Below are positions 37,091 to 46,478 of a stretch of DNA of 64,000 nt, in pieces. The DNA lies in the NCBI GenBank assembly GCA_938041455.1, contig CALITO010000002.1, positions 81,396-145,395 of the forward strand. The letters are read 5' to 3'. Both the position numbers and the translations under genes were made by a program. A model generated the notes under the pieces. It had not been told where the DNA came from. It saw only the letters and a list, made by a program, of their open reading frames with translations, and made no database searches. Numbering within the stretch: the stretch's first letter is position 1; each line of letters begins with the position of its first letter. The stretch comes from an uncultured bacterium (GTDB taxonomy: Bacteria > Armatimonadota > JACIXR01).

Positions 37091-38170
37091 TTGCCCAACA
37101 AAGAGGATATAAAAGGAGCAAACATAACCGTGCTCGGCGTTGGCGGCGCGGGATGTAACGCTGTCAACCGAATGATTGAAGCACAGGTAGAGGGTGTAGA
37201 GTTTGTTGCAGTGAATACCGATAAGCAAGTTTTGGGCTTGTCGAAGGCACCTCACAAGATACAGATAGGGGCGAAGCTCACGGGAGGATTAGGAGCAGGT
37301 GGCGACCCCGAAATTGGCAAGCAGGCTGCAGAGGATAGCGAAGAGGAACTGAGAAAAGCAATGGAGGGGGCCCATATGGTATTCATAACCGCGGGAATGG
37401 GGGGAGGGACTGGCACAGGGGCCTCACCCATTATAGCCGAGATCGCTCGCTCTAAGGATATTGGAGCCCTTTGTATTGCTGTTGTCACCCGCCCTTTCTC
37501 TTTCGAAGGCACTAAACGGGCAAAGATAGCGGAGGAAGGAATCCAATTACTCAAAGAGAAGGTAGACGCCCTAATAGTCATCCCTAATGACCGCCTACTT
37601 AACATCACAGAGGAAAACCTTACCCTCGTGGAAGCTTTTAAGTTAGCCGACGATGTATTGCGTCAAGGGGTGCAAGGTATCTCAGATATAATAGTGGTCC
37701 CCGGGTTAATAAATTTGGATTTCGCCGATGTGAAATCCGTCCTCCAGGGGGCGGGTACCGCCTTAATGGGAACTGGCGTTGCCGAGGGAGAAAACAGAGG
37801 AGTAGAAGCAGCTACGGCAGCAATCCAAAGCCCTCTTTTGGAAAGCTCTATGAGCGGAGCGAAGAAATTGCTCGTTAACATAACTGCTGGACACGACATC
37901 TCCTTAAAGAACGATGTGGAGAAGGCAATGGCTTTTCTCTCTCAACGAATGGATGCTAAGGAAGACGATATAAAGCTTGGTGTCGTCATAAAGGACGAAA
38001 TGCAAGGAAAATTGCAAATAACTGTTATAGCTACAGGTTTCCAGCCCCAGCCTATGGAGCAACCACCCTTTTTGAGAAAGGAAGAAGGAGTAGAGGAGAA
38101 AAAAGTAGAAATCCCTATACTTATAGAGGAGGAACTTGACATACCTACCTTCCTTCGCAAAAGATTTTAG
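37091..38170 (+). CDS. ftsZ: Cell division protein FtsZ
   Basis: TTG start; [26 protein letters not shown]-terminal [11 protein letters not shown]. Confidence 0.98.
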   Translation: MPNKEDIKGANITVLGVGGAGCNAVNRMIEAQVEGVEFVAVNTDKQVLGLSKAPHKIQIGAKLTGGLGAGGDPEIGKQAAEDSEEELRKAMEGAHMVFITAGMGGGTGTGASPIIAEIARSKDIGALCIAVVTRPFSFEGTKRAKIAEEGIQLLKEKVDALIVIPNDRLLNITEENLTLVEAFKLADDVLRQGVQGISDIIVVPGLINLDFADVKSVLQGAGTALMGTGVAEGENRGVEAATAAIQSPLLESSMSGAKKLLVNITAGHDISLKNDVEKAMAFLSQRMDAKEDDIKLGVVIKDEMQGKLQITVIATGFQPQPMEQPPFLRKEEGVEEKKVEIPILIEEELDIPTFLRKRF

Positions 38171-38195
38171 TGAAATTATCCGAGAGGAGGGGGGA

Positions 38196-41100
38196 ATGCC
38201 CACCATGGAAAAATTTATGGGAAGGAGTATACTTGTTTGTATGCTCATTTTTCCCCTTGCTCTTTCCCTTGCCTTAGAACGCCCCTGGATTTGCGACACC
38301 TACTTTTACTGGTATACCTGGGACTACGATAAGAAACTGGGCAATTGGTTGGGAGGAGTATACAACACCCCCTTAAGTGGCTATTACGATTCCCGCACTT
38401 ATAAGGATAACAAACGCTCCCTTTGGCAAGCAGGAGAGTGGGGGATAACCCATCACTTCATAGATTACTGGGCTCCCGATTGGCTGGGCGAGGGAGGAGT
38501 GATGAGGGAGAAGATCGTCTTCAAAGCAGCAGAAGACCTCCAAAAGGAAGGCTACGACATCTGGATGTCTTATTATCAAGACGGCTGGAATTTTGACACA
38601 AAACACTTCTCCAATAATATCTCCCAAAAACGAGACACCTTCCTCTGGCTTCAGCTCTTCTCCTCCTCCCCTGTCCTTGTAAGGTTAAACGGACTCCCTT
38701 ACAAGCTTATATATTCCCGTAATGGCTTTCCCCAAACCACTATTGATAACGAGGGCTTCGCTTCTTATCTCCGCTCTATCTATCCTTCCATACAAACACT
38801 TAACGAAGAATGGGGAACTAACTTCTCCTCCTTTGATGAGGTAAAAATGAATTTCAATTCCCCCGGGCATCAACGAGCATATTCCATAAAATATCAATAC
38901 GAGATATGGAGGAAGGAATGGGAAAAACTTGATAAACTCGTCCAGCAAGAGTTCGGTTTGCCCGGTATGAGAGTTTCTTTTGATGTAGGTTATGAACCTT
39001 TTATGGGCTTTAACTATTCCCTATTCGCCAAAATCCTCGGTGGTCCTCATTCTTACGCAGGCATCTTCGGGCAACCCCAAGAGCAAGATGTGGAACGCTT
39101 CATTCAATCGATAGTCGCTAAAAAATATAACACTGTTTTCTTTGACCACTTCAAAAATTTCTATACAGATTGGGAAATTCGCATCCCTGGCACCTGCTAT
39201 CCTCCCGAACCTTTCCATTTTGACAGGTTCTGGTGTAGTGCCCTCCTCCGTTACTCAGAAGCATTGCTTCACCTCTCCTGGAACGAGTGGTGGGAAGGTT
39301 CCAACCTTGAACCATGCTGGGAACATGGCAAGAAATACTGCGAAAAGAATCTTTTTTGGGCAACATTGATGTGGGAGATCTTTCCCCAACTCCGGGACTT
39401 CGGCAAAGGGGCTAAAGTTGCTCTTCTTCTAAACGAGTGGCCCCTCCTCTCAGGCGAAGGCAATATAAAAGAACTATACCAAACCATACAAATGCTCCGT
39501 CAATTGAATATCCCATTTGACCTAATCCCTGATGACCTCCTCTCAAGGGAAACGCTCTCCCATTTCCAACTCATCATCGCTCCCTCTTGTGAGGTGGGGT
39601 TCGGCTACAATCAGAATGGGGAGAGGGTTTTGGATTTGCTCCTCGATTGGCTGAAGCAAGGGGAGAATCGCAAGTTGATAGTCTCGGGGAATGCGAGGCT
39701 ATACCAAGTTCTGGGACTTGAAGAAACAAGAAAAGAAGGGGCGATCGAACCGGGCAAGGATTTGAATGTCTTCGTTGATTTTGGAGAAAAGGGGGATGAG
39801 AAATTCATCCTCAAGGGGGCTTCCTCACAGGAGGATTGGGGCGCTCTCCCCCCAGAAGCCTATGGAAAAGCGGAAAGGAGACTAACTGTTAGATGGCTCC
39901 CCGGTGCGGGAACAAGAACCACCTTGCTTCTCCCTCTATCCCCTAAAAGGGAACTCGTCCTTCGTTTCCGTGCCAATGCCCTCTGGGATAACCAAATTGC
40001 ATTCCTCCTTAACGGTAAGGAGGCGGGAAAGATAAATATTCTGCCGGGTTGGAATGATTACGAATTGAGAATACCTGCTTCGCTGGTGAACGATTATATG
40101 GGGGAACTCACACTTGATTTCCAAAAGGCAAACATACCATCTCAATTAGACCCGCAGAGGTTTCCCGCCGAGAACAGAGTCTGCAATATAGCAATTGATT
40201 GGCTCCAACTTTCCACACCCAACTTCCCCCCAGGAAAAGAGGAAAACATCTATTCACTTCCCCAACAAAGCGTTGTCTTCCAAAAAAACTTCCTCCCCTT
40301 GTCCTTCCCCTTACCATATCGTAAAGTGCCCGCTATATATCCCCAAAGAGGGATAATCCTTTCTCACTATAGGCTCTCCAACATCCCCAGAGATATGATT
40401 ATACCCTTTTCCAAAGGGGAGGTTTTCTATATCAACGGCTCCCTCAGTGATATAGAGGATAAGAGATACTGGGGGACTATATTGAAATGGGCTGGTTTTC
40501 CTCCGCCTGAATATGTGAGTGGAGAGAACATAATAGGAAACATTTACTGGGTGGATAACACAGCAATCGTTCTCGCTTATAACCATAATATAAAGAAAGA
40601 ACCCATTTTGACCATCAAAGTCCCTGCGAAGAACCTACCCTTAGCGGAGGCTATCTCCTTAAATAGCGACGGTGCCTCGTTCAAGAAAATAACTTATAGA
40701 AAAAGTGGAGAATTTATAGAAACTAAAACAAAACTTTCCTATTATGCCTCCTTTGCTTTTGTGTTCTCTCCTATAAAGTTGTTGAACAATTCCTTCACCA
40801 TAGTCAAGGGCGGGAAGACCGCCTTACCCCTTGAGATAGAGAACTTGACTGATAAACCCCAGCAAGTGATAATACGCCTCAGAGCTCGCTTCCCCACCCT
40901 CATTTCAAGGGAAATCAAGCTATTATTACAACCCAAGGCACGAAAAATCGTCAGATTCCCCCTTTTAGCTAAGGATACAATAGATTGGGGACAAAAGACA
41001 ATTGTGGTGGAGTTTGAGGGCGACTGGGGAAGATCCATTTTTCCAAGACCCTTAATAGTAATGGATTTGCCTAACTTGGTCTTAACCAATAAAGTAGTAG

Positions 41101-43241
41101 ATTGTAAAAATCCCAAGATAATCATTCGCAATGAGCCGAATCCCTTCGTCCAAACCTCACCTGCTCGGAACCTACTTATTAAATTGGACGATAATCTAAT
41201 CAATGCGGGGGATTTAGAAGCAGGTAAGGAGCTCGCAATCTCCCTACCCTCCCTCACTCTTTCCCCAGATTATCCTGACCTCGTTCAAAAGGAATTGACG
41301 ATTACCTATTATTCGGGTGGGATAAAACAAGAAAAGAAAGAAACAATTTATTATGCGGTGTATCCTTCTTCTGTCTCAGCATTTAAGGGAGCAATACAGT
41401 CCATCTTCGTATTCAATCCTCGTTCCTCCGTTTTGGAAAACGAGCTATTGGAGATTCCTTGGAAGGGCGAAAAAGTGAGTGTAAGAAATGAGCGAGGGTT
41501 AATAGTTCCATCTTGTATCCAAAATGGGAAGCTTTATTTTGCCCCAACGGTTGCTCCAAAAAACTCTGCGGTATACTATATTTCCCACTGGGAAGAACCC
41601 CCCACGACGGACCTGTCGTTCAAAAGGGAGAAGAATTTAGTAAAAATAGAGAATTCGTATTTCTCCCTTGTTTTTGACGAGGACAGGGGAGGATCTCTTA
41701 TATCCTTTCTATCCAAGATAACGAATAAGGATTATGGAGGGGGTGTTTCGGGCGCATCCTATGGAGAATTCGGCAGATTTGACCCCCTCAATCCCGCGAT
41801 AAGCGCCGACAAATTCATAAAAGACCAGATAAAATACCAATCAGAAGGCAAGGGCAAAATTCAGGTGCTTGCTTCCTCTCCCTTATATATATCGCTCTTA
41901 ATCTCCTATGAGGATGACTCTATAAAGGCAAGGCAGTATGTAGATGTCTATGCTTTCCGGGATTCCTTCCGTATCCGCTCAGAAGTTGAGCCGAAGAAAC
42001 CTTACCCTGAAATAAGCCCATTTGCCTTGAAATTAACCACACACTCCCTCTCAAAAATTTACCCCAATTTCGTTGGAATAGAAACTCAAGATCCCTCCCC
42101 CCACTTTGGTTGGAGAGAAGGTCCATATGTTCCTCCTTACATCACTTTTATGGAACCAAACAGATTTCCCGAAAGCATCTCCTTCATTCTAAGGGATAAG
42201 AAGAATTTAACCCATATTCGCTATGGTTTCTTCCCACCCCTAAGGGGTAAACCCGGACCCCGCACTTACGCCTGGGTTGAGTTCCTCTCCAAAGAACCGA
42301 AGCCATCCTATGTAGACCTCCTTATTAAGCTCCATCCAGGTTACCATATCGTTGCTGAGGAAAGTTATAATGATTTTCAAACCCCTCCTTACTTCGTGGT
42401 TTCTGGAAAAATTCACCCCGAAAGAGTAGAGCAATCCACAGTTTATTCCCCTCCCTGGTTAGATACCTATAGGGTTAACCGCATCAAGTTCACTATCCTG
42501 CCCAGGGAAGACCTCCACGACGAGGTAGTTAGCATTAGGCTCCCTTTAGAAGATGACATCGTGGAGGACTCTTTCAAGGCGATGGAATATGGTGAAGATT
42601 GGGAATTGTTGGGAGAAAGACTCTGTATTTATGATAAAGGAAGCGGGGAATTAAGATTTCTCTTGAGCGGTAGGAGTGAAAAAGGAATTCCTCGCCAGTT
42701 TCTTATCTATTTCGCCAAGGGGAAAGAAAAACCCTCTCAAAGTCCCGCTTTTTTACTTCCTGCCGAGCGTTTGTTGAATCCTTCGTTTGAAGCCGAGGGA
42801 GAAGGATGGGCTTTCAACAACGCTTCCCTATATAGTGAAGAAGCACATAGTGGGAAATATTGTGCCCTTTTGTCCCTTTCCACCGGGCAAGGATACTCCC
42901 TTCTCACTAACGATTCCTTGAAAGTTATCCCTCATTCAAGATATAGAGTTTCCTTCTATGCCAAGGTGTTAGAAGGCCGGGGGCTTTTAAGAACTAACTT
43001 CTACCAGGACCAAAGATACGATTTCGAACAGGTAGTCGTTCCCCTCATAAATGACGGAAAGTGGCACAAATACGAGGTAGAGGTCCCCACAGGTGATTTT
43101 CCTCCCAATGTGCATCCCTATTTTCGCCTATGGGCAATAGGAAGTCCTCAGGTTGTGCTTGTTGATGATGTAGAAGTTGTCCCTTTGGAAAGAAGAGAAA
43201 AAGTAGATATAATCATTGGTGAAAAGGAGGAATTGAAATGA
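38196..43241 (+). CDS. Very large secreted multidomain protein: GH99/WbsX-like barrel, GATase-like domain, beta-sandwich regions, C-terminal CBM4/9-like module (start corrected from 38136)
   Basis: ATG 38196 after GAGAGGAGGGGGGA; signal peptide; SWNEWWEGSNLEPCWEHGKKYCEKNLFWATLMW; VALLLNEWPLLSG...LIIAPSCEVGF; C-terminal LLNPSFEAEGEGWAFNN...VVLVDDVEVVP. Confidence 0.68.
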   Translation: MPTMEKFMGRSILVCMLIFPLALSLALERPWICDTYFYWYTWDYDKKLGNWLGGVYNTPLSGYYDSRTYKDNKRSLWQAGEWGITHHFIDYWAPDWLGEGGVMREKIVFKAAEDLQKEGYDIWMSYYQDGWNFDTKHFSNNISQKRDTFLWLQLFSSSPVLVRLNGLPYKLIYSRNGFPQTTIDNEGFASYLRSIYPSIQTLNEEWGTNFSSFDEVKMNFNSPGHQRAYSIKYQYEIWRKEWEKLDKLVQQEFGLPGMRVSFDVGYEPFMGFNYSLFAKILGGPHSYAGIFGQPQEQDVERFIQSIVAKKYNTVFFDHFKNFYTDWEIRIPGTCYPPEPFHFDRFWCSALLRYSEALLHLSWNEWWEGSNLEPCWEHGKKYCEKNLFWATLMWEIFPQLRDFGKGAKVALLLNEWPLLSGEGNIKELYQTIQMLRQLNIPFDLIPDDLLSRETLSHFQLIIAPSCEVGFGYNQNGERVLDLLLDWLKQGENRKLIVSGNARLYQVLGLEETRKEGAIEPGKDLNVFVDFGEKGDEKFILKGASSQEDWGALPPEAYGKAERRLTVRWLPGAGTRTTLLLPLSPKRELVLRFRANALWDNQIAFLLNGKEAGKINILPGWNDYELRIPASLVNDYMGELTLDFQKANIPSQLDPQRFPAENRVCNIAIDWLQLSTPNFPPGKEENIYSLPQQSVVFQKNFLPLSFPLPYRKVPAIYPQRGIILSHYRLSNIPRDMIIPFSKGEVFYINGSLSDIEDKRYWGTILKWAGFPPPEYVSGENIIGNIYWVDNTAIVLAYNHNIKKEPILTIKVPAKNLPLAEAISLNSDGASFKKITYRKSGEFIETKTKLSYYASFAFVFSPIKLLNNSFTIVKGGKTALPLEIENLTDKPQQVIIRLRARFPTLISREIKLLLQPKARKIVRFPLLAKDTIDWGQKTIVVEFEGDWGRSIFPRPLIVMDLPNLVLTNKVVDCKNPKIIIRNEPNPFVQTSPARNLLIKLDDNLINAGDLEAGKELAISLPSLTLSPDYPDLVQKELTITYYSGGIKQEKKETIYYAVYPSSVSAFKGAIQSIFVFNPRSSVLENELLEIPWKGEKVSVRNERGLIVPSCIQNGKLYFAPTVAPKNSAVYYISHWEEPPTTDLSFKREKNLVKIENSYFSLVFDEDRGGSLISFLSKITNKDYGGGVSGASYGEFGRFDPLNPAISADKFIKDQIKYQSEGKGKIQVLASSPLYISLLISYEDDSIKARQYVDVYAFRDSFRIRSEVEPKKPYPEISPFALKLTTHSLSKIYPNFVGIETQDPSPHFGWREGPYVPPYITFMEPNRFPESISFILRDKKNLTHIRYGFFPPLRGKPGPRTYAWVEFLSKEPKPSYVDLLIKLHPGYHIVAEESYNDFQTPPYFVVSGKIHPERVEQSTVYSPPWLDTYRVNRIKFTILPREDLHDEVVSIRLPLEDDIVEDSFKAMEYGEDWELLGERLCIYDKGSGELRFLLSGRSEKGIPRQFLIYFAKGKEKPSQSPAFLLPAERLLNPSFEAEGEGWAFNNASLYSEEAHSGKYCALLSLSTGQGYSLLTNDSLKVIPHSRYRVSFYAKVLEGRGLLRTNFYQDQRYDFEQVVVPLINDGKWHKYEVEVPTGDFPPNVHPYFRLWAIGSPQVVLVDDVEVVPLERREKVDIIIGEKEELK

Positions 43242-43957
43242 GAACCAAAATATCGTTTTATTTAGTTATATTGAGCATTGCCGCACTATGTGCTGCTCCG
43301 AAGGTTGGAGAGCAATTTAACTATAAGATAAAGCTTTCCATAACTCCGGACAAAGGGCAACCGATGACTATGGAGCTACTCTTTAACCAAAAGATTAAGT
43401 CTGTGAACAAAGACAATTCTTTTGTTGTAGAGATAACCCAAAAACTTCCCCAACAAACGACGCAAAAACAAGCAAATATCCAACCTTTCTCGCTCACCCT
43501 GAGGATAGACAAAAATGGCAAGCCAACCATTATGGGGAAGAGTCAAAGCGCTTCCCCACTGCCTGCACCCCCTAGTATGTTACCTTCCCTCGCTGGCATA
43601 TTACCTATACCACCAAACCTTTCTAAGGGAAAGAGCTTCAGTATAACTGTGCCGGAAAATCCCAAATCGCCCATTGTTTTCAAACATCTGGGTGAAGCGA
43701 ACTATAAAGGAAAGAAATATCCCAAAATATCTATGACTATTCCCTCTACAACTTTTTCCTCTTCTTCCCCCCAAGATGAGACTAAGGTGGCATTAAAGGG
43801 AGAAGGGGTGTTCTTCACCCTTCCCGGGGATAACAGGATTCTCAACGGCAAGCTCACCCTCAAGGTGGAAACAAAAGGATATTCCTATACACCGGAAAAA
43901 AAGAAGATCCCCTTAGACTCGAAAAGCACAATCGTTGTGGAAATAGAGAAACTTTGA
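43238..43957 (+). CDS. Secreted protein of unknown function, apparent paralogue of the next gene
   Basis: Signal peptide; GEQFNYKIKLSITPDKGQPMTMELLFNQKIKSV...LTLRIDKNGKPTIMG. Confidence 0.7.
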   Translation: MRTKISFYLVILSIAALCAAPKVGEQFNYKIKLSITPDKGQPMTMELLFNQKIKSVNKDNSFVVEITQKLPQQTTQKQANIQPFSLTLRIDKNGKPTIMGKSQSASPLPAPPSMLPSLAGILPIPPNLSKGKSFSITVPENPKSPIVFKHLGEANYKGKKYPKISMTIPSTTFSSSSPQDETKVALKGEGVFFTLPGDNRILNGKLTLKVETKGYSYTPEKKKIPLDSKSTIVVEIEKL

Positions 43958-43959
43958 AC

Positions 43960-43978
43960 AGTTAGAAAGCGTCTAACT
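43960..43978. repeat. Perfect inverted repeat AGTTAGA-AAGCG-TCTAACT in intergenic gap
   Basis: 7-bp arms at 43960-43966 and 43972-43978, 5-nt loop. Confidence 0.6.
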
Positions 43979-44010
43979 ATTCAGAGACTACCAAAAAGGA
44001 GGTATATAAT

Positions 44011-44988
44011 ATGAGGTTTTGGAAAAGGTTGTTTTGGATTGGATTATTGGTGATATTTTCCCTGCCTTTCGTCATAGCCCAGGAAAAAGTTACTCTGGAG
44101 TATAAGTTCAAGGAAGGGCAGACACTGTATATGCTGGTGGCCATTCAAGGGCAAGTTAGCATCCAACTGCCAGAGAGTGTCCAGCAAGAGGCTATGTCCC
44201 CTGCCTTCCCAATTAGTATGGCGCTGATTGTCTCCCAGAAGACTTTGAAAGTCTACAGCGATGGCGCAGCGGATATGGAATACAAGTTCGTTGATGGGAA
44301 GATATATATGATGGGGCAGGAGATATCCCTCCTCGAACAACAGCAACAACTTCCCCAAACAATACGCCTTAGGATAGGTAAGAAAGGGAACATAATCAAA
44401 CTGCTCACCCCTATATCCACACAACAAGCTCCGGGGATAGTCGGCATTGGCTTTGACCCCAATATGTTCATAAATAACCTCTCCCAAGTTCCCGTCCTTC
44501 CGGAGCAGGAGGTAGGAATAGGGGATAAATGGGAATTGAAAATGGACATCGATTTGGCCCCCTTGGGTAAATTTAACATACTTTCCAAGATGAGTTTGAC
44601 AGGCTTCGAAAAAGTAGGGGATAGAAATTGCGCCAAGATAGCAATAGATGTTCCACCTTTCCCCTTCCAGTTAAACATCCCTATGGCGATGCCAGGTGCG
44701 GTTCCTCAAGAGCAAGAAGTTCCTACTCTCCCTATGAATGGTCAAATGGAAATGAAGGGGGACATGCTTTTCGATTACCAAAACGGGTATATGGTTTCTC
44801 AGACGGGCAGACTGAAGATGATTATGAATATGGTAATGCCCGCTCCGGGGGCTCAAGAGATGGCTTCACAGCTTACAACAAATATAGATATGAAGTTCAA
44901 GATAAGTCCCCTAGAGAAGAAGCCCCAACTGCCTACACCAACTCAAATTCAGCAGATATTCCAACCTCCACAACAAGAGCAAACATAA
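44011..44988 (+). CDS. Secreted protein of unknown function (DUF6263-like)
   Basis: Signal peptide; KVTLEYKFKEGQTLYMLVAIQGQVSI...LRLRIGKKGNIIKLLTPIS; preceded by AAAAAGGAGG. Confidence 0.7.
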   Translation: MRFWKRLFWIGLLVIFSLPFVIAQEKVTLEYKFKEGQTLYMLVAIQGQVSIQLPESVQQEAMSPAFPISMALIVSQKTLKVYSDGAADMEYKFVDGKIYMMGQEISLLEQQQQLPQTIRLRIGKKGNIIKLLTPISTQQAPGIVGIGFDPNMFINNLSQVPVLPEQEVGIGDKWELKMDIDLAPLGKFNILSKMSLTGFEKVGDRNCAKIAIDVPPFPFQLNIPMAMPGAVPQEQEVPTLPMNGQMEMKGDMLFDYQNGYMVSQTGRLKMIMNMVMPAPGAQEMASQLTTNIDMKFKISPLEKKPQLPTPTQIQQIFQPPQQEQT

Positions 44989-44993
44989 AAGGG

Positions 44994-45018
44994 GGGAGGC
45001 GACCAAAGGTCGCCTCCC
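44994..45018 (+). terminator. Strong hairpin GGGAGGCGACC-AAA-GGTCGCCTCCC, terminator-like without U-tract
   Basis: 11-bp perfect stem, 3-nt loop, immediately after the 44988 stop. Confidence 0.55.
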
Positions 45019-45031
45019 TCAAACCAAGATT

Positions 45032-45820
45032 ATGAATCCTTCTGCGAGGAGGATAATAACCTTCACCTCAGACTTCGGTTTAGAAGACCCCTTCGTCGGT
45101 ATAGTGAAGGGGGTCATCCTATCCATAAATCCTCAAGCAACGATAGTGGATATAACCCACCTAATCCCACCACAAGATTTGTTCCAGGCTGCTTTGACCC
45201 TACGCTCCGCTTACCGATTTTTCCCTCCTCGCACAATCCATCTCGCTGTTGTAGACCCAGGTGTAGGCTCAGCTCGCAAACCCATCGTAATAGATTCTCC
45301 ACCCTATCTCTTCGTGGGACCAGATAACGGCATCTTTTCCCTCGTGCTCGGAGATAATTTCTCTGCTTACCTGCTTGAAAATCCCCGTTTCTTTCTACCC
45401 CAAGTAAGCCAAACCTTTCACGGAAGAGATATATTCGCTCCGGTAGCAGCCCACTTGTCCCTCGGCGTTCCTCCCTCAGCTATGGGGAAGAAGTTGCAAT
45501 GCGTAGAGAAGTTGCCGTTTCCCTCCCCTTCTTTCATAAGTGCCACCAGAGTCAGAGGGCAAATTCTCACCTTCGACCGCTTTGGTAACGCCATAACAAA
45601 TGTTACTGCTGAACTATTGGGAGAGGATAGGCAAGTAAAGGTCCAAGTGGGTGAAACTTTGATAGAAGGCTTAAGCACCTCCTATGGAGAAAAACCCCCC
45701 TTCACTCCCCTTGCCATAATAGGAAGCAGCGGATTTTTGGAAATAGCGGTAAATCTCTCCTCCGCTCGTGAGCATCTAAAGTTGAAAAAGGGAGATGAGG
45801 TGGAAATTATACTTCTTTAA
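45032..45820 (+). CDS. SAM hydroxide adenosyltransferase (DUF62 / chlorinase-fluorinase superfamily)
   Basis: ITFTSDFGLEDPFVGIVKGVI, VVDPGVGSARKPIVI, FVGPDNGIFSLVL, TFHGRDIFAPVAAHLS. Confidence 0.93.
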   Translation: MNPSARRIITFTSDFGLEDPFVGIVKGVILSINPQATIVDITHLIPPQDLFQAALTLRSAYRFFPPRTIHLAVVDPGVGSARKPIVIDSPPYLFVGPDNGIFSLVLGDNFSAYLLENPRFFLPQVSQTFHGRDIFAPVAAHLSLGVPPSAMGKKLQCVEKLPFPSPSFISATRVRGQILTFDRFGNAITNVTAELLGEDRQVKVQVGETLIEGLSTSYGEKPPFTPLAIIGSSGFLEIAVNLSSAREHLKLKKGDEVEIILL

Positions 45821-45977
45821 GTAATTCCTCCAACTTCTCTAACTTTTCCCTACAATGATTTAAAATAGAGTTAAACCTCTTATCTTCTCTATATGGAGAA
45901 AAAATAAGAGCCAAAATAACCCCACACAGAGTTCCTCCAATCAAAAGGAAGGAAAGAAGAAGCTTCTCTTCCTTCAT
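45807..45977 (-). CDS. 56-aa YtxH-like small membrane protein (not in ORF track)
   Basis: Manual translation MKEEKLLLSFLLIGGTLCGVILALIFSPYREDKRFNSILNHCREKLEKLEELLKEV; ATGA overlap with upstream response regulator stop. Confidence 0.7.
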   Translation of the reverse strand: MKEEKLLLSFLLIGGTLCGVILALIFSPYREDKRFNSILNHCREKLEKLEELLKEV

Positions 45978-46378
45978 ATTTCGTATCGCTTTTCTACCTC
46001 TTCCTCCTCCATACTGCGGAATATCCTGCGCACGAAGCTAATGAGCTCGAATGGGCTGAATGGCTTCGTTAGATAGAGGGTTACACCTGATTGCCAACCT
46101 CGGAAGACATCCGCATCCTGTGCTTTAGCAGTGAGCATTATCACGGGGATATCCCGTGTTTTTGGATCAGCTTGCAATCTCTGCATAACCTCAAAACCGT
46201 CCATCTGGGGCATCATTACATCCAAGATGATAAGGTCAGGCTTCTCCTGCTCCACTTTTTGCAAAGCTTCCTTCCCATCATAAGCAGCAACAACTTCATA
46301 TCCCGCGTGCTCCAAATTAACTTGAACAAGCCTGACTATAGGTCTTTCATCATCCACAACCAAAATTTTCTTTGGCAT
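45974..46378 (-). CDS. Single-domain response regulator (REC)
   Basis: KILVVDDERPIVRLVQVNLE, LIILDVMMPQMDGFEVM, IPVIMLTAKAQD, LTKPFSPFEL. Confidence 0.93.
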   Translation of the reverse strand: MPKKILVVDDERPIVRLVQVNLEHAGYEVVAAYDGKEALQKVEQEKPDLIILDVMMPQMDGFEVMQRLQADPKTRDIPVIMLTAKAQDADVFRGWQSGVTLYLTKPFSPFELISFVRRIFRSMEEEEVEKRYEI

Positions 46379-46411
46379 AACTCTCCTCCTTCGCGATGAT
46401 TTTTAAATTAT

Positions 46412-46440
46412 ATACTAATGATACCTTACCCATTTGTCAA
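46412..46440 (-). promoter_or_regulatory. Sigma70-type promoter of response regulator: TTGACA-N17-TAGTAT
   Basis: Reverse strand: -35 at 46440-46435, -10 at 46417-46412. Confidence 0.6.
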
Positions 46441-46478
46441 TTCAAATATTGCTATTAAAATTATATATCAATTAAACG

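Noticed and set aside
40742-41257. 171-aa minus-strand ORF inside the giant gene
   Set aside because: Antisense; composition tracks the coding strand and no recognisable domain.
44628-45035. 135-aa plus-strand ORF overlapping 44011-44988
   Set aside because: Alternate frame of a gene with signal peptide and paralogue support; low-complexity sequence.
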